This document shows positions 1-11,300 of a stretch of 64,000 bases of DNA, piece by piece. How positions within the stretch are numbered: the first letter of the stretch is position 1; every line of letters begins with the position of its first letter. Made by a program: the position numbers and the translations under genes. This DNA is from Adiantum capillus-veneris (lineage: Eukaryota; Streptophyta; Polypodiopsida; Polypodiales; Pteridaceae): NCBI GenBank assembly GCA_014529385.2, contig CM043966.1:108406087-108470086 (forward strand). Direction: 5' to 3'. The notes beneath the pieces are model-generated. The model saw only the letters and a program-made list of their open reading frames with translations. It ran no database searches and was not told the DNA's origin.

Positions 1-216
1 CAAGATTTACGCACAGTATCTAGCATGGATATGCATGCTTTCCTATCACTAGAGCCGATACGACTACATGTGAATCGACTGAGTGAACCAGTGGTGGACA
101 TAGGTTGAGAGAGTCTCCTACCTAGTTTCTTGTACATACTATTAGTTTAGCTAGTATCACTCATTTATCGATGCATTGCCTTTAAGCGAGAGTTTGTTGG
201 GGTAAAGGTTCTACGC

Positions 217-961
217 TGTCGGGGGATATGTGTTCGCTACGTGAGTCGGGCAGGCGCCGGGCCTTTGGCTGTGGGAGGTGTGAAAGAGAGAACAAGAACA
301 CCAGATGTAACTGAATTTGGGAATCATCACAATCATCAATTAGTTGAATACAACCTAATTCTTAGCCAAGGCGGGCTGTTAACAGCATCGTCACTTGGAT
401 CATCTGCTAAATAGGACTTTAAGCTCCCGCTTTACAGAATTAACCGGGCCGTTAACGGCACCGGGGTTAACAAATTGATTAATCAACCTTCAGACTGATG
501 ATGGTGATGGAAACTTTTGCCTGTCACTTTATCTGCTTCATCTACATTCAAGATTCTGCAAACATCATTTAAGTTCACTATGTCGATCATCGTGCTTCAA
601 TTATTGCCAAACTGTCCTGTAGCTTCCTGCTCTGTGTGCTTTGCATTGGCTTAATTTGCTCACAAATTTCGTCGTCTCCTCTAATCAACTTACTTTGATT
701 GTCATGAGGCTTTGTATGCCCTTGGTAATTTCTCTTTTCCAGTTCGACCCATTTCTTCTTGCTTTGATTGGAGATCGAGAGAGAGAAAACACGCCTTGAT
801 TACCTCCTCGCCTAACCTTGCTTGAGCCGGAGATCGAGAGAGAGAAAGCACGTCTTGATTCCTTGGCTTGGAGATTCCTTCTTGGCTCCTTGAAGCTTCG
901 AATTGCCTTTATCTTCTCCTTGTTATGCCTCTTTGCTTTGGTAGCCCTTATTCTTCGTTCA

Positions 962-1033
<72 letters not shown>

Positions 1034-2429
1034 TCTCCTTTGCTTCGTTCAAGCTCGATAAGCTCTCCTTGAGCTCCCTCACCTTCGCTTGCTTCTCAAC
1101 CCCTCGTTATGCTCCTCCCCATCTCATGCAAAAGAGGCAACTCCTTCCACTAAAAATAGCGTGCCCTAATAGCACTGCCGCTACTGACATGGCATAGGAA
1201 TTGTCTCTAGGACGTGGCAGGCCGAGATTTTGACAGGCACGGAATCGCGCGGGAGAAGCTCCTAAATTCTGCGCCATGGCATGCTGATTCTTTCTCGTCA
1301 CAGGGCCACGCCTATCTGAGTAGTCCCCTGGCCGTCGCGAGAAAATTCCCCCCTTCAGCGCTGCTTGTCCCTGGCTTATTCGCCATGCCTTGCTTGGCTT
1401 CACACCCATTACAATTAGGGTGGCCCCCTTAAAATGGGCGGCCTATGATTGGCACCCCTAATGGGCGGGCAACCCTTAAAGGGTACCCCATTGCCTTAGG
1501 CTTGGTTAGGGCACCACATTTGGCACACATATCGACTAAACAATGCCAAGCATTCCAAGTGGCCGCTAAGCATATCCCACAATCAATATTCCCCATGAGC
1601 TGACATTTTGGATGATTGTACTTCGTAACTAACGGCACACATAACCACATTTGGCATGCATATGATGCTTCTATAAAGGCGCCACTCTGATACAATATCG
1701 GGCAAGGCATTGGTAAGCATAACATCTTTCCCTAGCAGCCTCCGTCGAGCAACCTCATCATGAAATCTGCGACCTTAAAAGAGATTCCACTCAAGCATTT
1801 ATTGTGCTCTCTAAAGTGCATCACATCCGGCATACATCTCAACCAAAGCACTCTTACCTCGAGCACTTATTCTACTGCATCCAGAAACCATGGCTGCTGC
1901 TCAAAAACTCCCAACTGAGACACCAACTGAGCCGACCAGACCGGTACGAAACCGGCCCCCGGTGAATCTTTAACGGCCAATATCTTAGCGATCGGGACTC
2001 TGATCACTGATCTGAAAAGACCGACGCGCTCCACAAAGTGAGCGCTTCAGGCCAGCGCATTCATTCATCTCTGTCACCTCAGCTACAATTTCCCAATCCG
2101 GCACAGATCTGCAATCGACTTAAACTTCAAAGTGCCATAACTTCTTCACCGTGGCTCCAATCGACGAGCCGTAAAGACAGGCCGATAGAGAACTTCAAGC
2201 ACTGCAGTTCTAGGTCATAATATCCCATCCGTTCCCACTTCAAGAATAGCACTTTTTAGCATCATTAAGGCATATTTTGGCCCTTTCAGCCGCATTTGAC
2301 ATACATTCAACATTAAACTTGGCCTGTTACCAGGCCCTAATCACTGTTGATTAATCTTGTAAGCTTCAAACAAACTTGATGTGCATTTTTCTGGCATCTT
2401 TCTTAGCATGGGAGAGGAGATGCACAACA
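217..2429 (-). repeat. E1 3' LTR
   Basis: This 2.2 kb repeat matches 5297-7519 along its whole length, with scattered substitutions and a few indels; for example, 17 extra bases lie near 6840 in the other copy. It contains a (GA)n tract at 964-1031. Short open frames inside it are chance frames through the microsatellite or through non-coding LTR sequence. Confidence 0.88.
964..1031. repeat. (GA)n microsatellite
   Basis: An uninterrupted GA dinucleotide tract inside the E1 3' LTR. The partner LTR has a shorter, interrupted tract at 6048-6098, so the microsatellite belonged to the element before insertion. Confidence 0.97.
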
Positions 2430-2449
2430 TCCACCCCCTCTGAACCTGC
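2430..2449 (-). promoter_or_regulatory. E1 polypurine tract
   Basis: On the minus strand this reads GCAGGTTCAGAGGGGGTGGA directly before the LTR start TGTTG. It is almost the same as the tract before the second LTR of the gypsy array (49131-49146). Its role would be plus-strand priming in reverse transcription. Confidence 0.75.
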
Positions 2450-3015
2450 ACAGCCTCTGGTCTGTGCCAACATCACTTCAATCTGCATCTGCTACGAGTA
2501 CCTTAAGCTCTTGCCATCATGAGACTCACGTAACTGGTAAACATATGAAAAATGAAATAAGGTTTATACCCTATCATCAATGTTCTAGCTTAATCATTAG
2601 GTAGCTGTCCATCAAAAAATCTTTGAACTGTATCTGTCGTATCTTCAAAGCATTCAATCATGGATAACTTGTTTAGTGAACCCCGCCAAACTCAAGTGCT
2701 CCAGTTAATTATGCACACGGCTTGACCATTAAGCTCTCTTTAAGGAACCCTGTCAAGCTCAAGTATGCCTTACTCTCTCTGCACACGGAATGGCCGTCAA
2801 GTCCTTTACTTCAAGTTTTGTTAGCAGAACCAACTTAAAAGATGTAAAGATACTTCAGCAATTGTTCAAAGAAGTCAGCTGGAAGCCAGCCATGTAATCT
2901 TATTGAATGCATAACCAAAACTATTCTGACTTAGCATAATCTAGAAAACAAAACCTTGTACCATGCAACCTGCTACATCAGATAGCTGGTACTCTTCAAA
3001 TCTGCAACTGGCACT
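2450..3015. other. E1 3' untranslated interior
   Basis: About 570 bp between the stop of the DPGG ORF and the polypurine tract. No ORF or motif was recognised. Confidence 0.5.
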
Positions 3016-3783
3016 TTAGTAGCCCCCGGGATCAAAAGGGAAACTAATCATTTGCCCAACTGTGAGCATTCCTTCAAAAAATTTGCACCATCCTCCAGGA
3101 TCATAGGGATAATACAAGATCTTCCAATTATTAGAGCATAAACATAAATTAGCCCACAAATCTTCATGAAAACCGCCTGGATCATATGGCATATAAGTCA
3201 ATTTCCCAGGACGATGCATAAATCTGTCACCTCCTGGGTCAAAAGCTAGCTCAAAATCCCCTACATCATAGGGTAATATCAGATTCCATATAGCATCAGG
3301 TAACACCAGACACTGCCATATCCCCTGTGCAACTGGCTCATCCAATTGTCGATCATCAATCACAGGTAAAAGTATTGGTAGTGCACCTTCACCCTCACTA
3401 GTATTGGAATTCTGATCATGCATATCTGAATACATCAAGTCTCTCGTAAAATCCTCTTCATTAAGCTCAAAAGATGCATCTGAAATCAATTCTCTATCTC
3501 GTAGAGGCTCAAAATCAAGTAGTGCATCATCTAACAACAGCATCAGATCATCATCAACTGCATCTGAACAAACTAGCTCATGCATGAATCTAGATTGATT
3601 GGTATCCTTAGCATCTGTGTTTGAGAACCCTTCCAAAGCTTCGTCTAGTAAGCACATAAGGTCTAGGTCCACTACTTCAGAACGTTCCTCCATCTTGCAC
3701 ATCTCAGGTTGCTGTAAACTAAGATTTCCACGTGACATGTATACTAAATGCAGTTGCTGTAAACTGCTCTTCAAGTCTTTCAC
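3016..3783 (-). CDS. Acidic ORF with C-terminal DPGG repeats
   Basis: A 255-codon open frame inside E1, not recognised as any known family. The N-terminal half has two degenerate acidic units (residues about 37-55 and 75-95) with the pattern VDLDLMCLLDEAL / VDDDLMLLLDDAL. The last 90 residues carry four copies of an aromatic/hydrophobic-DPGG motif, in the contexts AFDPGG, PYDPGG, PYDPGG and PFDPGG; the protein ends FDPGGY. The frame overlaps the upstream acidic ORF by 65 bp in another frame. An imperfect repeat (AGTTTACAGCAAC occurs twice at the overlap) suggests that one longer ORF was frameshifted, or that a programmed shift exists. Function is unknown. Position after gag in a pol-less retroelement is the only context. 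Confidence 0.6.
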   Translation of the reverse strand: MKDLKSSLQQLHLVYMSRGNLSLQQPEMCKMEERSEVVDLDLMCLLDEALEGFSNTDAKDTNQSRFMHELVCSDAVDDDLMLLLDDALLDFEPLRDRELISDASFELNEEDFTRDLMYSDMHDQNSNTSEGEGALPILLPVIDDRQLDEPVAQGIWQCLVLPDAIWNLILPYDVGDFELAFDPGGDRFMHRPGKLTYMPYDPGGFHEDLWANLCLCSNNWKILYYPYDPGGWCKFFEGMLTVGQMISFPFDPGGY

Positions 3784-5251
3784 CCTCAGCCAGATATCTT
3801 TGCACTTCTATAGCACAAAGTTCAGCATGCACATTGAAAATTTCATCTACTGCCCTGTCTATATCATCGGCACAATGAAACCAATCATACTCAACATCAA
3901 GAGATTGCACTTCACTATGCACCCCCTTTGAATCAGCATCATCAATTTTATGATCATTCTGCCATAATGTAAGTCCTATGTCACAAATTCTTGATAGAGA
4001 AGAAGTTTTCTCCTTCTCTAAATCACCATCATCAAATTCAGTATCAGTCTGCCAGATCGGTAGCTCTAGGTCACAGAATCGTGTCAAAGGAGTCTGCACC
4101 CCCTCTAAATCCTCATAATCACGTTCAAGTGCAATTTTCCAATTTTGTAGCTGTGCTTCACAAAAACTTGTCAATGAAGGAGTCTGCACCCCCTTTGAAT
4201 CAACATTTTGCAGATCTTCAAGCACATACTCTTGCTTAGCCAAGTCCTCAAAATCTGGTACATCCAAATTTGGTAAATCTGGTATATCAAAATCCATGGT
4301 CTTGCTTCTCTCAATAGCAATACTGCTTTGACCCATAACATCTCTATCATTAATAAACTCTTTGGCAAAACATGTACCAGTATTTTCAATCACCTCTATG
4401 GTAGAATCTGTACCAGAAATTTTTTGCTCTAATTTTGGTTCAGCAGCAAAAATATCAGTTGTAACCGAATCTTCCTGCATGTCTACTTGAATATGGATGC
4501 ACTCATTTACTTGCAAAATTTCTTCATGAGCTTTAGCCAATTCGCTATTTTGATCCCCTGATTTCTTTTCTTCATGTACTACACGCATAGGCTCTTTGCA
4601 AAATTCATTATGTGTATCCTGAAGCTGTAAAGCCTCACCCTCAAAGACTTCCAGTTCATGCAAAACATCTGCAAAACCCAACTTTGCATACACAGCTTCA
4701 CCTATGTCTTCATCATTAGCCTGTAAGAAGGTAGCATCCTGCACAATAAACTCATCAATCACAGCTTCTAACTTTAATCGTACTTGTCCTCGAATATCTA
4801 CGTAGTCTGGTAGACTTGAACTCTGTTCTTGATAGATTTCATAATCCTCATAACGTGCTTGCACAATAGCCTCTTTGAAATACTCCCAGTCGTCGTTGCA
4901 AGCTGTGGTAACCTCTTGAATCTGCTCCTTCATATCTGAACTCACTAACTGCTCAAAAGATTTGATCATCAATTCTTCTGGTATCCCTCTTACCTTGGTC
5001 TCTAGCTCATAGCACTCTAGGTAGCCCTCTGGATCGTATCCATCAAAGAGTCATCTCTCATCGTATACTGCATCTAAAGATGCATCCAAAGCTTCATCCA
5101 TCTGATTTTTCTTCTTTACGGTCTCTATTTCAAGCAGAGATCCTTGAACCAATTGAAGCATCTTTGCAAAATCTGGAACTGTTGACTTATCATCAAAACC
5201 GTTCACACTTAATTCTGCAATCATCTTCATCATCTACTCTAAATTCTCCAT
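3719..5251 (-). pseudogene. E1 gag-like and acidic ORF, two stops
   Basis: One minus-strand frame runs from an ATG at 5251, just inside the primer site, to a stop at 3719. It is broken by TAG at 5234-5236 and TGA at 5051-5053. The N-terminal part (about 5060-4800) has the pattern FDGYDPEGYLECYELE, then IKSFEQLVSSDMKEQI, then a Trp and Tyr-rich stretch. The gypsy gag at 43193 has the same order: FNGKDVTKYLREYVKEME, then IQSFELVVAPEIREHV. I therefore read this as a truncated Gag (capsid N-terminal region). The rest is highly acidic. Near 4200-3960 it has three degenerate ~32-residue repeats, each with F/I-C-D/E followed by a Trp seven residues on and then an acidic tail. No zinc knuckle is seen. 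Confidence 0.65.
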
Positions 5252-5274
5252 CTTTACCTCCCACCCCGGCTCGT

Positions 5275-5292
5275 TTCACGTTGGGTTCACCA
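5275..5292 (-). promoter_or_regulatory. E1 primer-binding site
   Basis: On the minus strand TGGTGAACCCAACGTGAA follows the LTR end CGACA after four bases. It differs from the gypsy array's site (43146-43163) at only a few positions, so both elements would use the same tRNA primer. Confidence 0.78.
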
Positions 5293-5296
5293 AAGA

Positions 5297-6047
5297 TGTC
5301 GGGGGATATGTGTTCGCTACATGAGTCGGGCAGGCACCGGGCCTCTGGCTGTGGGAGGTGTGAAAGAGAGAGAACAAGAACAACAGATGTAACTGAATCT
5401 GGGAATCACCGTAATCATCAATTAATTGAATACAACCTAATTCTTACCCAAGGCGGGCTGTTAACAGCACCGTCACTTGGATCATCTGCTAAATAGGAGT
5501 TTAAGCTCCCGCTTTACAGAATTAACCGGGCCGTTAATGACACCGGGCTTAACAGATTGATTAATAAACCTTCAAACTGATGACGGTGATGGAAACTTTT
5601 GCCTGTCACTTTATCTGCTTCAACTACATTCAAGATTCTGCAAACATCATTTAAGTTCACTATGTCGATCATCGTGCTTCAATTATTGCCGACTGTCATG
5701 TAGCTTCTGCTCTGTGTGCTTTGCATTGGCTTAATTTTTGCTCACAAATTTTGTCGTCTCCTCTAATCAACTTACTTTGATTGTCGTCAGGCTTTGTATG
5801 CCCTTGGTAATTTCTCTTTTCCAGTTCGACCTTCTTCTTCTTGCTTTGATTGGAGATCGAGAGAGAGAAAACATGCCTTGATTACCTCCTCGCCTCACCT
5901 TGCTTGAGCCGGAGATCGAGAGAGAGAAAGCATGCCTTGATTCCTTGGCTTGGAGATTCCTTCTTGGCTCCTTGAAGCTTCAAATTGCCTTTATCTTCTC
6001 CTCGTTATGCCTCTTTGCTTTGGTAGCCCTTATTCTTCGTTCTAGCT

Positions 6048-6094
<47 letters not shown>

Positions 6095-7519
6095 AAGAGT
6101 CTCTCCTTTGCTTTGTTCAAGCTCGATAAGCTCTCCTTGAGCTCCCTCGCCTTCGCTTGCTTCTCAACCCCTCGTTATGTTCCTCCCCATCTCATGCAAA
6201 AGAGGCAACTCCTTCCACTAATAATACCGTGCCCCAATAGCGCCGCCGCTACTGATGTGGCACAAGAATCATGTCTATGGCGTGGCAAGCCGAGATTTTG
6301 ACCGGCACGAAATCGCGCGGGAGAAGCTCCTAAATTCTGCGCCATGGCATGCTGATTCTTTCTCGTCACAGGGCCGTGCCTGTCTGAGTAGTCCCCTGGC
6401 CATCGCGAGCAAATTCCCCCCTTCAGCGCTGCTCGTCCTTGGCTTATTCGCCATGCCTTGCTTGGCTTCACACCCTTTTCAATTAGGGTGGCCCCCTTAA
6501 AATGGGCGGCCTATGATTGGCACCCCTAATGGGTGAGCAACCCTTAAAGGGTACCCCATTGCCTTAGGCTTGGTTAGGGCACCACATTTGGCACACATAT
6601 CGACTAAACAATGCCAAGCATTCCAAGTGGCCGCTAAGCATACCCTACAATCAATATTCCCTATGAGCTGACATTTCGGATGATTGTACTTCGTAAGTAA
6701 CGGCACACATAACCACATCTGGCATGCATATGATGCTTCCGTAAAGGCACCAGTCTGATACAATATCGGGCAAGGCATTGGTAAGCATAACATCTTTCCC
6801 TAGCAGCCTCCGTTGAGCAACCTCATCATGAAATCTGCTGCCCGTATCAAGAGACGACCTTAAAAGAGATTCCACTCAAGCATTTATTGTGCTCTCTGAA
6901 GTGCATCACATCTGGCATACATCTCAACCAAAGCACTCTTACCTAGAGCACTTATTCTACTGCATCTAAAAACCCTGGCTGCTGCTCAAAAACGCCCGCC
7001 CAGCTGAGACACCAACTGAGCGGACCGGACCAGTACGAAACCGGCCCCCGATGAATCTTTAACGGCCAACATCTTGGCGACCGGGACTCCGATCACTAAT
7101 TTGAAAAGATCGACGCGCTCCACAAAGGGAGCACTTCAGGCCCGTGCATTCATTTCATCTTTGTCACCTCACCTGCAATTGCCCAATCCGGTACAGATCT
7201 GCAATCGACTTAAACTTCAAAGTGCCATAACTTCTTCACCGTGGCTCCAATCGACGAGCCGTAAAGACAGTCCGGTAGAGCACTTCAAACACTGCAGTTC
7301 TAGGTCGTAATATCCCATCCGTGCCCACTTCAAGCATAGCATTTTTTAGCATCATTAAGGCATATTTTGGCCCTTTCAACCGCATTTGACATACATTCAA
7401 CATTAAACTTGGCATGTTACCAGGCCCTAATCACTGTTGATTAATCATGTAAGCTTCAAACAATTTTGATGTGCATTTTTCTGGCATCTTTCTTAGCATG
7501 GGAGCGGAGCTGCACGACA
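5297..7519 (-). repeat. E1 5' LTR
   Basis: Partner of 217-2429. On the minus strand it begins TGTCGTGC and ends CGACA next to the primer site. It contains an interrupted (GA)n tract at 6048-6098. It should hold the E1 promoter, but I could not place a TATA box with confidence. Confidence 0.88.
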
Positions 7520-8164
7520 TCGCCTCTGCCCATGGCCTTAGTTGGTCAGCCACCCGATGTGTGTAAATACACATTCCTTATTCTTGATATATCCCCCCCC
7601 CCACACACACACAAAAGATAAAAAGGATCTCTTCTTCTTCATCTTGAGGAGAATCTCCACCCACACAACACGGTATTTTGTATCCCCTTTCCCACACCGT
7701 ACCGTGTACACACGAATATGTGCACTCCATGCACTTTCACAAATTAAACGTTTAAAACTCATGAGAAATAGCAAAATCTTGAAATACTTAAACTGTATCA
7801 CCTATTGAGTGATAGTTGTTGCAAAATCTAGAAGCAAATGCTTGTGTGAGAATGAAATTTAATGTGATTTGATAGTCCTTACTTCAATCCAGCTCATAGC
7901 CATGGAGTTGGAGATACTATGAGCAATCATATATACCATGTAAGCCCCTTGGCTTGGTGCATATCAACACCCACTGAATGAGCATTTACATATAGTTGCA
8001 AAGCCACCCAAGTTTGTATGCTAGCTACTAACAGAAACTAGGGCAGTCTTCATGATAAACAATAATCATATATTCCATGAATTAATAAAAGATACTAAGT
8101 ATAACCAACCCTAAACTCAATAAAATGTGAAAACGAGGACACAAAGATATACACAAAAAATAAT

Positions 8165-8227
<63 letters not shown>

Positions 8228-9059
8228 TAGATAGATAGATAGACAAAATTGACATGAGCAACGGGTGCAATCTCCCCCGTGCAAGAGTGAGTTTGTTTCT
8301 CTTGCACGATTTTTATTTATAGGTAGAGACAATGCTAAATAATGATTACATCAATTCACACTTGGACATAAGGTTAGTCACTAATCATAAAGAGCTCACT
8401 CTAATAAGAAATTTTCTACATCTCAACTTATGAATAAATGATAAAACACTAGGGGTTTCCACGGAGTCCGATGGTGACAACTTTATTCCATCAACTGATT
8501 TTGCATTATTGTCTTGCACATACCAATTCATCGATCTGCTAATACAACACCCGATAAGTGATCATATTTCCACAATTTAACTTAGTATTGTAATTCTCAT
8601 AAAAATATACCAAATAATCCATAAAAAATTTATCAAAATACTAATTCAATTACATACCCTGGGACTAAAACACAATTGTCCTCAATTGTTACCAAAACCA
8701 AACTAGCATTAGTGGTGGCTAGCCATTGGTAGAATGGTCTAGTAAAAGAAGTGGTGTAGCCTAAACCGATAGATCTACACCAATGAACTTGATACCTAAA
8801 TTGGAAAATATATTCTAATGCTGCCCAACTCAATGAATTTGTATTTAAACTTGTGTTGCCTAAATTGGTGAATCTACACTAGTGTTTCTTAAACCAACGA
8901 ATCTGCACTTAAGAGAGAGGCATTGCCTAAATCAATAACACTATGTCTCTAGGTGTGTGGAATGCAAGTATCAAGTGATGGTAGTGCCGACATAGCAAAG
9001 CTTCAGAGATCCATTGACACTCTTCCAAGGAATGACTTGTATATTTTATTAAATATCAT
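7520..9059. other. Non-coding spacer
   Basis: AT-rich sequence with a poly-C run near 7592-7601, short AC tracts and a large TA/GATA microsatellite. No gene or element end was recognised. Confidence 0.5.
8167..8243. repeat. (TA)n(GATA)n microsatellite
   Basis: About 57 bp of alternating TA followed by five GATA units. Confidence 0.97.
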
Positions 9060-9900
9060 TTGTATTATTTTCCTTTGGGGGTAGTGGTGAGATAATGGTC
9101 TAAAATTATTTTGGGGGTTAAAATTTCTTTGTCATCCTTGATTAAGGGGGGGTTAGTTGTGAAGGGCTATCAGATATAGGTCCCTTATTTGGTCTCAATA
9201 AATTGACATGGAAGGAGTTGTGTATTTTTTAGTGTGAGGGAATGCCCAAGAGAAACGCATTGTCACTGATCTTTTCAAGGATTTTGAATGGGCCATAAAA
9301 TCTAGGGGCTAATTTTACTGTGGAATGTTTTTCTACATTTTTCAAGTGTCGTTTTTCTATTCTAAGCTACACGTGATCATTTTCTTTAAAAGGCGCAAGT
9401 CTTTTTTTCTTGTTAGCTTGTGCTGTGTATCTTTGTTGTGCTCTTTTAATCTAGTTGGTGGCTTCTTGTAAAATGTTTGTGTGGTCTCTTGCTAAAGTAT
9501 CTAGTGTTGGGATGTCGGTGCTAATAGTAGATATAGGGATAGGGAGTTTCTTACCATAGACAATTTCAAAGGGTGATCACTTTGTGACTAAGTGGGGTGT
9601 GTTAGTGTATGCAAAATTGAAGCATAGAGAGATGTTGGTCCCAATTTGCGGTATTCTCACTCGTGTATGATCTAAGAAGGTTCATGATGGTGTTGTTTGC
9701 TGCTTTTGTTTGGCCAGTAATTTCAAGGTGAAAGGAAGATGTGAAGTCCATGGTAGATCCTAGATTTTTGGCTAGTGCAACCCATAAGTGATTGCAAAAG
9801 TGGACATCTCGATCAAAGAGGATGACTTCAGGAAATCCATGGTAAGGAAAGATGACTTTGAGAAAGATTTTTGGAGCCTATGGTGCATATAGGGTCTTTT
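9060..9900 (-). pseudogene. Integrase C-terminal remnant (gypsy)
   Basis: The minus-strand translation near 9330-9240 reads KLAPRFYGPFKILEKI and then an NAFLLGIP-like stretch. This is the conserved post-core segment of Ty3/gypsy integrases, which precedes the IHNSFHVS motif. Further upstream (about 9600-9540) a TPFEIVYGKKLP-type motif is recognisable. The far end (about 9060-9130) resembles the EILTPKIILDHY tail. Several stops and shifts interrupt it, and no catalytic core triad could be traced. Confidence 0.7.
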
Positions 9901-9950
9901 TGTAAGGTACAAAATACTCTTTCTTGCTAAAACGTCAACTATAGTTCAAA

Positions 9951-10238
9951 TCATATCATTTTGAGAGGAGGTATTGGCAGGTAAAAATACATAGCATATG
10001 TGCTAGGCATAGAATTGAAGGATTGGACTTCAATTACCAAGATATGACTCAAATAAATATGCTTGATTTGATAAAAAACACAAGAACAAGTAACATATAT
10101 TACATTCACATCAGGTTTCCTACGTAATGTGTCTACTACTATGTTTGCTTTGCCCGATTGGTATTGAATCATTGGATGAGTATTTTGAATAATTCGAGCC
10201 CATTTTATATGATGGTCTGAAATGGTAGATTGAGTCAA
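9951..10238 (-). pseudogene. RNase H C-terminal remnant (gypsy)
   Basis: An open stretch reads KWARIIQNTHPMIQYQSGKA and then NIVVDTLRRKPD. It corresponds to the end of the gypsy RNase H domain, normally I-Y-x-x-G-K-x-N-x-V-A-D-A-L-S-R-R-P; the ADALSR motif has decayed to VDTLRR. After about 60 residues the sequence becomes unrelated. Confidence 0.75.
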
Positions 10239-10457
10239 TAAATTTTTTATTGCTTATTGGTCGGTTTTAATGAGGACTTTAGATTCCATAATGTAATGTT
10301 TTCAAATGTCAAGGGCGTGGACTATTGGGACTAATTCTTGGTTGTATGTGTTGTACTTGGTTTTAGATACCTGAACCACTTGCACTGGTAACAACTATAA
10401 AGAAGGGTTGTGAGAAGTCAAACAATTGAAGGATGGGTGCATGGGTCAAAAGGTATT

Positions 10458-11300
10458 TTAGAGTATCAAATGATTTTTTTTATTTAGTTGCCCGTTTGAA
10501 TGGTATATTTGGTAAAGCAACGTGGTCATGGGTGAGGCAATGCATAATTTGTTTTTGACAAGTTTATTGTAGAAGCCTGCTAAGGCCATGAATGATGTGA
10601 TATCATGGATTGTTTTTAGGGTTCGCCAAGTTTGAATGGTTTTAATTTTTTTACGGTCAACAGAAACACCTAGTTTAGAGACGATGTGACCTAAATAATC
10701 AATTTCTTTTTGAAAGAAAGTGATTTTCTCAGGGTTTGCAAACAATTGGTTTGAATGAAGCAACTCAAAACAATATGAAGGTGATCCTTGTGTTCTTCTT
10801 TATTGTGATTGAAAACTAAAATATTGTCAAAGGAACCAATGACAAAATTTTGATAATCTAGGAAAATTTTATTTATCATCCTAACAAATGTGGCAAGTGC
10901 ACTTGTGGGATCAAAAGGTAATACGATAAATTCATATTGTACAGACTATGTACAAAAAGCAGTTTTAAAATTTTTTGTTGGAGTGCATGCATATTTGGTG
11001 GTAACCTGACTTTAAGTCAACTTTGCTAAAAACAAATTTAGCACCTCATAATTGATCCAAAAGGACATCTATATGGAGAATGGGATATTTGTTTTTGACA
11101 ATGACCTTGTTTAGTGCTCTATAGTCTATGCACATGTGAAATGTTTTGTTATTCTTTTGGACAAGAAGTACCGAGGCACCAAAGAGAGATGAACTAGGGA
11201 AAATGAGGCCTTTGTCTAAAATTTCAGTTATTTGTTTTTGGATTTCATGCTGGTGTAAAGGACTATGTCTATATGGTGATCTGTGTGGGGGTTGTGATCC
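10458..11300 (-). pseudogene. Reverse transcriptase remnant (gypsy)
   Basis: Decayed minus-strand reverse transcriptase. About 11280-11060 gives HQHEIQKQITEILDKGLI, then a FGASVLLVQKK-like motif and an M-C-I-D-Y-R-A-L-N-K motif. At 10850-10780 a FDNILVFNHNKEEHKDHL stretch replaces the YxDD box; the catalytic pair is degraded to DN. At 10740-10560 FFQKEIDYLGHIVS and a thumb-like segment follow. It is broken into at least three frames and cannot be active. Confidence 0.8.

Larger units (their letters stand above)
217..7519 (-). mobile_element. E1: pol-less LTR retrotransposon
   Basis: Two long direct repeats, starting TGTCGGGGGATATG at 217 and 5297 and both ending in ACA (2429, 7519), flank 2.87 kb of internal sequence. 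The termini TGTCG and CGACA are inverted. A primer-binding site next to the right LTR and a purine tract next to the left LTR show that the element reads on the minus strand. The interior encodes a gag-like N-terminus and acidic ORFs. No protease, reverse transcriptase, RNase H or integrase motif is present, so it must be mobilised in trans (inference). No clean target-site duplication is visible (tacgc before, tcgcc after). Confidence 0.88.

Noticed and set aside
1107-1725. About 100-codon ORFs in the E1 LTR, also present in the other LTR (6175-6793)
   Set aside because: Conservation between partner LTRs of one insertion is expected by copying and is no evidence of coding. Unlike leader ORFs a/b, no homologue exists in another family here.
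7538-7808. Opposed ~88-codon ORFs on both strands
   Set aside because: Composition-driven, no recognisable motif, no homologue elsewhere in the window.
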